A stretch of DNA of 64,000 nt from Glandiceps talaboti (Eukaryota > Hemichordata > Enteropneusta > Spengelidae), in contig NC_135569.1 of assembly GCF_964340395.1 (NCBI RefSeq), positions 2,995,400 to 3,059,399 on the forward strand. Direction: 5' to 3'. A model generated the notes under the pieces. The model worked only from the letters and a program-made list of their open reading frames with translations, did not search any database and was not told the DNA's origin. Each line of letters opens with the position of its first letter. Positions within the stretch are counted from its first letter, which is position 1. Of this stretch, positions 38,301 through 64,000 are shown piece by piece. The position numbers and the translations under genes were made by a program.

Positions 38301-39840
38301 TCAGTTGCATGCGATAACAAATCGACGAAAGTCACTCTATTGTCCGATACAAGGGTTTATATGTTATCCAGTTCACGTTGATAATATCGTGAGATAGTTC
38401 GCTTGAAGTACAGAAGCTAAAATCCTGATCACCTACAATTAGGCTTCAGCACACTACACGTTGCCCTTGCACAGTAAGCAATGTCACGTGATCGTGATTA
38501 CGGTGAATGTAATCACACGCTCACCAACACAAATGCCAACCGACGTCAACCGATAACATTTTGTGGATAGAGGTAAATGGAGATTTTAGTATCACGTGAT
38601 TTGTTTCATTGAATAAAGAGTATGTCTGAATCAAAGGAGACGTTACGAACTTACGTTATCTGGTTGGGGTCAAATGTGCGTTACCTAATTATGTATGCAA
38701 TACACAAGTCTCTCAACCTCTTTCTTCGAGGGTTCAGCATTTTTCAACCAATACTAGGTTCCCTTCGTGGTTTGTCTGTACGTCGTTAATATTTCTAAGT
38801 AATAGATAATACTAATTGAGACTCGCTAAGTGGAAATATTTCTATCGAATTATTATATATTATATATACTGAATTGTGCATTATTCCAATTGTAAAAAAT
38901 GCATTAAATATTCAAAATAGATGAATTTTGGTCTTCGCGTCATTGATTCATCCAAAGTGTAATTGGTATACCTAATGTCAAAGTTTGTTAGTAGAATAGT
39001 CACCTCATGCCAACGTTCTTATAGAAATGTCTATTTTAGGATAATCGTTGAGGTACACACTTCCTTGTATAATGTATAGTTACTCTGCTATTTCTCTTCC
39101 ATTTACTTTCATTTTTATTAGATTGCATTTCGTTTTTATGTTCTGTGTAAAAGTGATGCCTCATAAAGTATTGCAAAGACCTATGGTTTTATATGTATCT
39201 TAATGATTTTTTATTGGTTTAATTCATCTAATAAGTTATGTATTGTCTATTATTCATCACTCTTTTTTACATTTCTTGCAAATTTTATTGTTTTGCCTAC
39301 CTGGTGACGTCATTCAAACCATAGCTTTGTAGACAACTCAGCTTGTGGTAGGATTCTATTCAATTGCTTTCACATCACTTATCACTGATAATAGCACACC
39401 AAACATCTATCTCCCCGTTAAGTCCAGTAGTTAAGTTCATATGTATGTTCTTATCTACATTTGGAATGTCATTTCATGGGTCGTTTATTTTTAGCTGTGG
39501 AAAGTCCATTTTGAAACTGAGATTATGTGTATCACCCACGCACAGTCAGCAATAAAAGTGCACACGAATCTTCAGTGATATGTTTTACTTAGTCATTATG
39601 ATTATGGTATACTGATGGATGACTGAACTGACTAACTGATCAATATGTTAATATTTTGTAAACAGACAGAAACCAACAGACAATGCAACGTGGAACTCAG
39701 AGCTTAGGCGTAAGCTGATAATTGCTTTGTTTTATCTCAGACCACTATATCTGAGGCCTTGTCAACCGAAACATAGTTGACTTTGTGAATATCTTAATGA
39801 TTTGATATATAAATAATATTAAATTTGCAAACACACACGC
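35400..39840. other. Intergenic stretch without a recognised gene
   Basis: AT-rich sequence with no supported exon. An E-box-containing inverted stretch (TCACGTGATCGTGATTACGG ... GTAATCACACG) lies near 38482-38520 but has no assigned role. Confidence 0.4.
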
Positions 39841-39841
39841 G

Positions 39842-39843
<2 letters not shown>

Positions 39844-39930
<87 letters not shown>
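39844..39930. repeat. (TA)n microsatellite
   Basis: About 43 TA units preceded by CACACGCGCGA. Confidence 0.95.
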
Positions 39931-39932
<2 letters not shown>

Positions 39933-40498
39933 TACAATTATCATCATAAAATGAGCCCCTTGATTCAAGGTGTGATCGCATAGCGACTGTTAGCAACGTT
40001 CTTAGCATTGCTCGAAAATATTTCTCGATTGCTAATATTCAAACATATCCTGTAGTCAATCAGTGATCAATTTTGAGGAATATTTTTCTATAAATAGGTC
40101 ATAATTAACAAATGATTCCAACATTCAGAATTAATCACACTTACCTTTAGTTCTATAATTACATCTACTTTCAATCTGATGTGTACATAAAGCTAACAAA
40201 GATCGAAACAGTGGTATATAAATCATCAGCGACATACCACAGGATAAACTCATTAACTTCACAAAGACTTCTAAGAATAGTTTAGTAAGCAATATAACAA
40301 GATACAGGTCAGCATTCTGTGGGTATGCCAGCCTTTCCTGTATGAAGCCTCTTCCAGTGACGTTATTATTATCACGTCCTTGACATAAACTAATGAAACC
40401 ATTACATTGATATGTACTTAAATGCAATCAGGTTCTATATAGCCATGTAGTTGTAAAACAAGAAAGTAAACACACACGGTTTTGTCTGTGAGGAATGT

Positions 40499-40504
40499 TT
40501 TATT
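40499..40504 (-). terminator. Candidate polyadenylation signal of the guanylyl cyclase gene
   Basis: On the minus strand AATAAA is followed about 30 bases later by a GTGTGTTTAC GT-rich element. It lies about 1.17 kb past the cyclase stop. A closer non-canonical signal cannot be excluded. Confidence 0.3.
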
Positions 40505-41098
40505 AAATGTGAAATATGACTTCAACAAGACTACAGAATTGAGATGCAAAATTCACATGTACACGTTATATAGAACACACCTCACTACTCGAACTAAACA
40601 AAACATAATTTGTTTAGACTGTTTGAAAACTTGACCTGCAAGCAAACATCTATGATTGTACTCTATGTAGCAGCTACAAAGAGAGTGCTTCAAATCAAAG
40701 GAACGAGCCGCCGTCAGCTGTCATTATTCGGTTTCTTGACTAGAGCGTGACTTGCCATTACCATGTTTCTATAATGTGCAATTGAATTTGACAGTAATAG
40801 GTTAAAAGGTCAAAAATGAAATAAAAAAGTCAGTTGATCATTGATTTGTTTGTATAATGACATGTGAAAGTTTTAGTCTTACAACATTTGTGATCGATTT
40901 TGTATAAGCATTATTTTGACGTACATTTGCTGGTTAGTTTGATAATATCTTACTTTAAAATGAACATGAATTGCGCCCTCTTAGTTAGACAAACGCATAA
41001 GTTGCAACACTGTAATAAGGTATGGACTAAAATGTTCATAAGCTTGGTAGATCAAGTGATTTAAACGGATTATAACGCAAAAGCATTTGAATGTTATT

Positions 41099-41246
41099 AA
41101 GCTTTAAGTTGTCGATCCGTCATGGACGACGATCCTAATCAAAATGACAAATCCCATAGTTACACCGAGTGGCCACCTGTAACTATGGAATTTGTTGTTA
41201 TTCTGATGAGGATCGTCGACCAAGACAGATCGAAAACTCAATGCTT
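41099..41246. mobile_element. 148-bp hairpin (fold-back element)
   Basis: The left arm from AAGCTTTAAGTTGTCGATCC to CCCATAGTTACA pairs with the right arm ending GAGTTTTCGATC-type sequence read inverted. The arms are about 65-70 bases, similar at roughly four of five positions, around a short CGAGTGGCCACC loop. Likely a small MITE 3' of the cyclase gene, possibly inside its 3' UTR. Confidence 0.65.
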
Positions 41247-41671
41247 AAAACAAATGAAGTGCCTGAGTACTGTAACCCGTTTAATAAATTATCGTTGGTG
41301 CCCACCTTGTGTCCTACACGTATTTGGGTAATTTACCATGAAAGATGTTCACTTTACCACCTCGAACACCTGGTAGCTAGTAAGATGCTTAATATGCTAA
41401 TCCACTACCCACAGTAATTTACAAATCATTGTCGTTGTCATTTTCAGTGGCATTTGTTTGGTGGGAGTTAGATGCAATACCAATAAATCGACTGGCATGA
41501 GATCATATGTGATAACAATCGTCATTATGGGTAAGAAGTATAAAAGACTTAGGTACGATATATAATAATGCTACTTGTACGTGGTCATAAAATTTCAAGC
41601 AAATACTGACAGCAATTTGTATGGATATTGATTACATTTTGTTCTTTCATTTCTGTTTTTAGACAAAAAAG

Positions 41672-63774
<22,103 letters not shown>

Positions 63775-63777
<3 letters not shown>

Positions 63778-63950
63778 AGTCGATGTAACCCCGTAAAATG
63801 CCAACAACTACGATCACAACTGGAACCGAAGGTAGATCTCTTGTCAAATACTCGAATAGCTGGCTGTATAACTTTAGAACTGAGTCAATAAACATATGTG
63901 GTACCATGACAACCAAGAACTGAATTCCTTGTCGCTGACTGCATTTCAAT
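63775..63950 (-). CDS. GUCY1B2: Candidate sGC exon 1 (start codon at its last three bases)
   Basis: The minus-strand sequence ACTATG is followed by a perfect donor gtaagt. Exon 2 begins TAT GGG TGG in phase 0, so the join gives Met-Tyr-Gly-Trp, the normal start of beta subunits. With this Met as residue 1 the haem ligand falls at 105. A is at position -3 of the ATG. The left edge (63950) is only a possible limit; an AG lies near 63940. The same segment carries a longer overlapping frame (MKCSQRQGIQFLVV... to YIDYGK) in another phase. It has no known domain and cannot be joined in frame to exon 2. It is either chance, an upstream ORF or part of another gene. Confidence 0.5.
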
Positions 63951-64000
63951 TTCTCATCACGACTCAGTCGATTACCATGTTATAATTTATTTATGACGTC

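Overview
The window is nuclear DNA from an AT-rich, intron-containing animal genome. The evidence is GT-AG exons whose reading phases agree, a seven-transmembrane receptor, a soluble guanylyl cyclase, non-LTR retrotransposon tails, and a very high load of microsatellites (TA, ATGT, CTGT, CA, ATC/CCA). A marine invertebrate fits best; the sequence alone does not fix the phylum.

Layout. (1) Positions 1227-5834, plus strand: the 3' half of a gene encoding an EF-hand/linker-like segment and a STAT-type SH2 domain, with a 29-bp x 9 perfect tandem repeat in its last intron. (2) 5.8-20.5 kb: no gene recognised. It holds a 2.28-kb element with 12-bp terminal inverted repeats (7733-10012) and a nested fold-back element, a CpG-richer block (11160-12720), a broken THAP-domain gene (13222-13955, minus), a hammerhead-ribozyme-like motif (16531-16572, minus) and many microsatellites. 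(3) 20585-21757, minus: an intact single-exon rhodopsin-class neuropeptide-type GPCR. (4) 21.8-41.6 kb: gene-poor, with a LINE 3' end at 22453, a 113-bp MITE with near-perfect 33-bp inverted repeats at 35261, a 148-bp hairpin at 41099 and simple repeats. (5) 41672-63777, minus: a complete-looking 13-exon soluble guanylyl cyclase beta-2-like gene. Its introns hold (TA)n-framed inverted repeats, LINE remnants and microsatellites.

The guanylyl cyclase is the best supported and most informative locus. Joining 13 phase-compatible exons gives about 859 residues: H-NOX haem domain, HNOBA/PAS-like domain, signalling helix, cyclase domain, then a long acidic tail ending in a CaaX box (CLVL). In the joined product the haem-ligand His falls at residue 105 and the Y-x-S-x-R motif at 135-139, the same numbers as in mammalian beta-1, which supports the whole exon chain including the start. 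The cyclase domain carries both metal Asp residues, the base-recognition Glu/Cys and the catalytic Asn/Arg in one chain, so it may work as a homodimer. Together with the CaaX box this points to a membrane-tethered, NO-responsive beta-2-type enzyme.

The three genes belong to signalling families (phosphotyrosine reading, peptide GPCR, cGMP synthesis), but nothing in the sequence shows that they act together.
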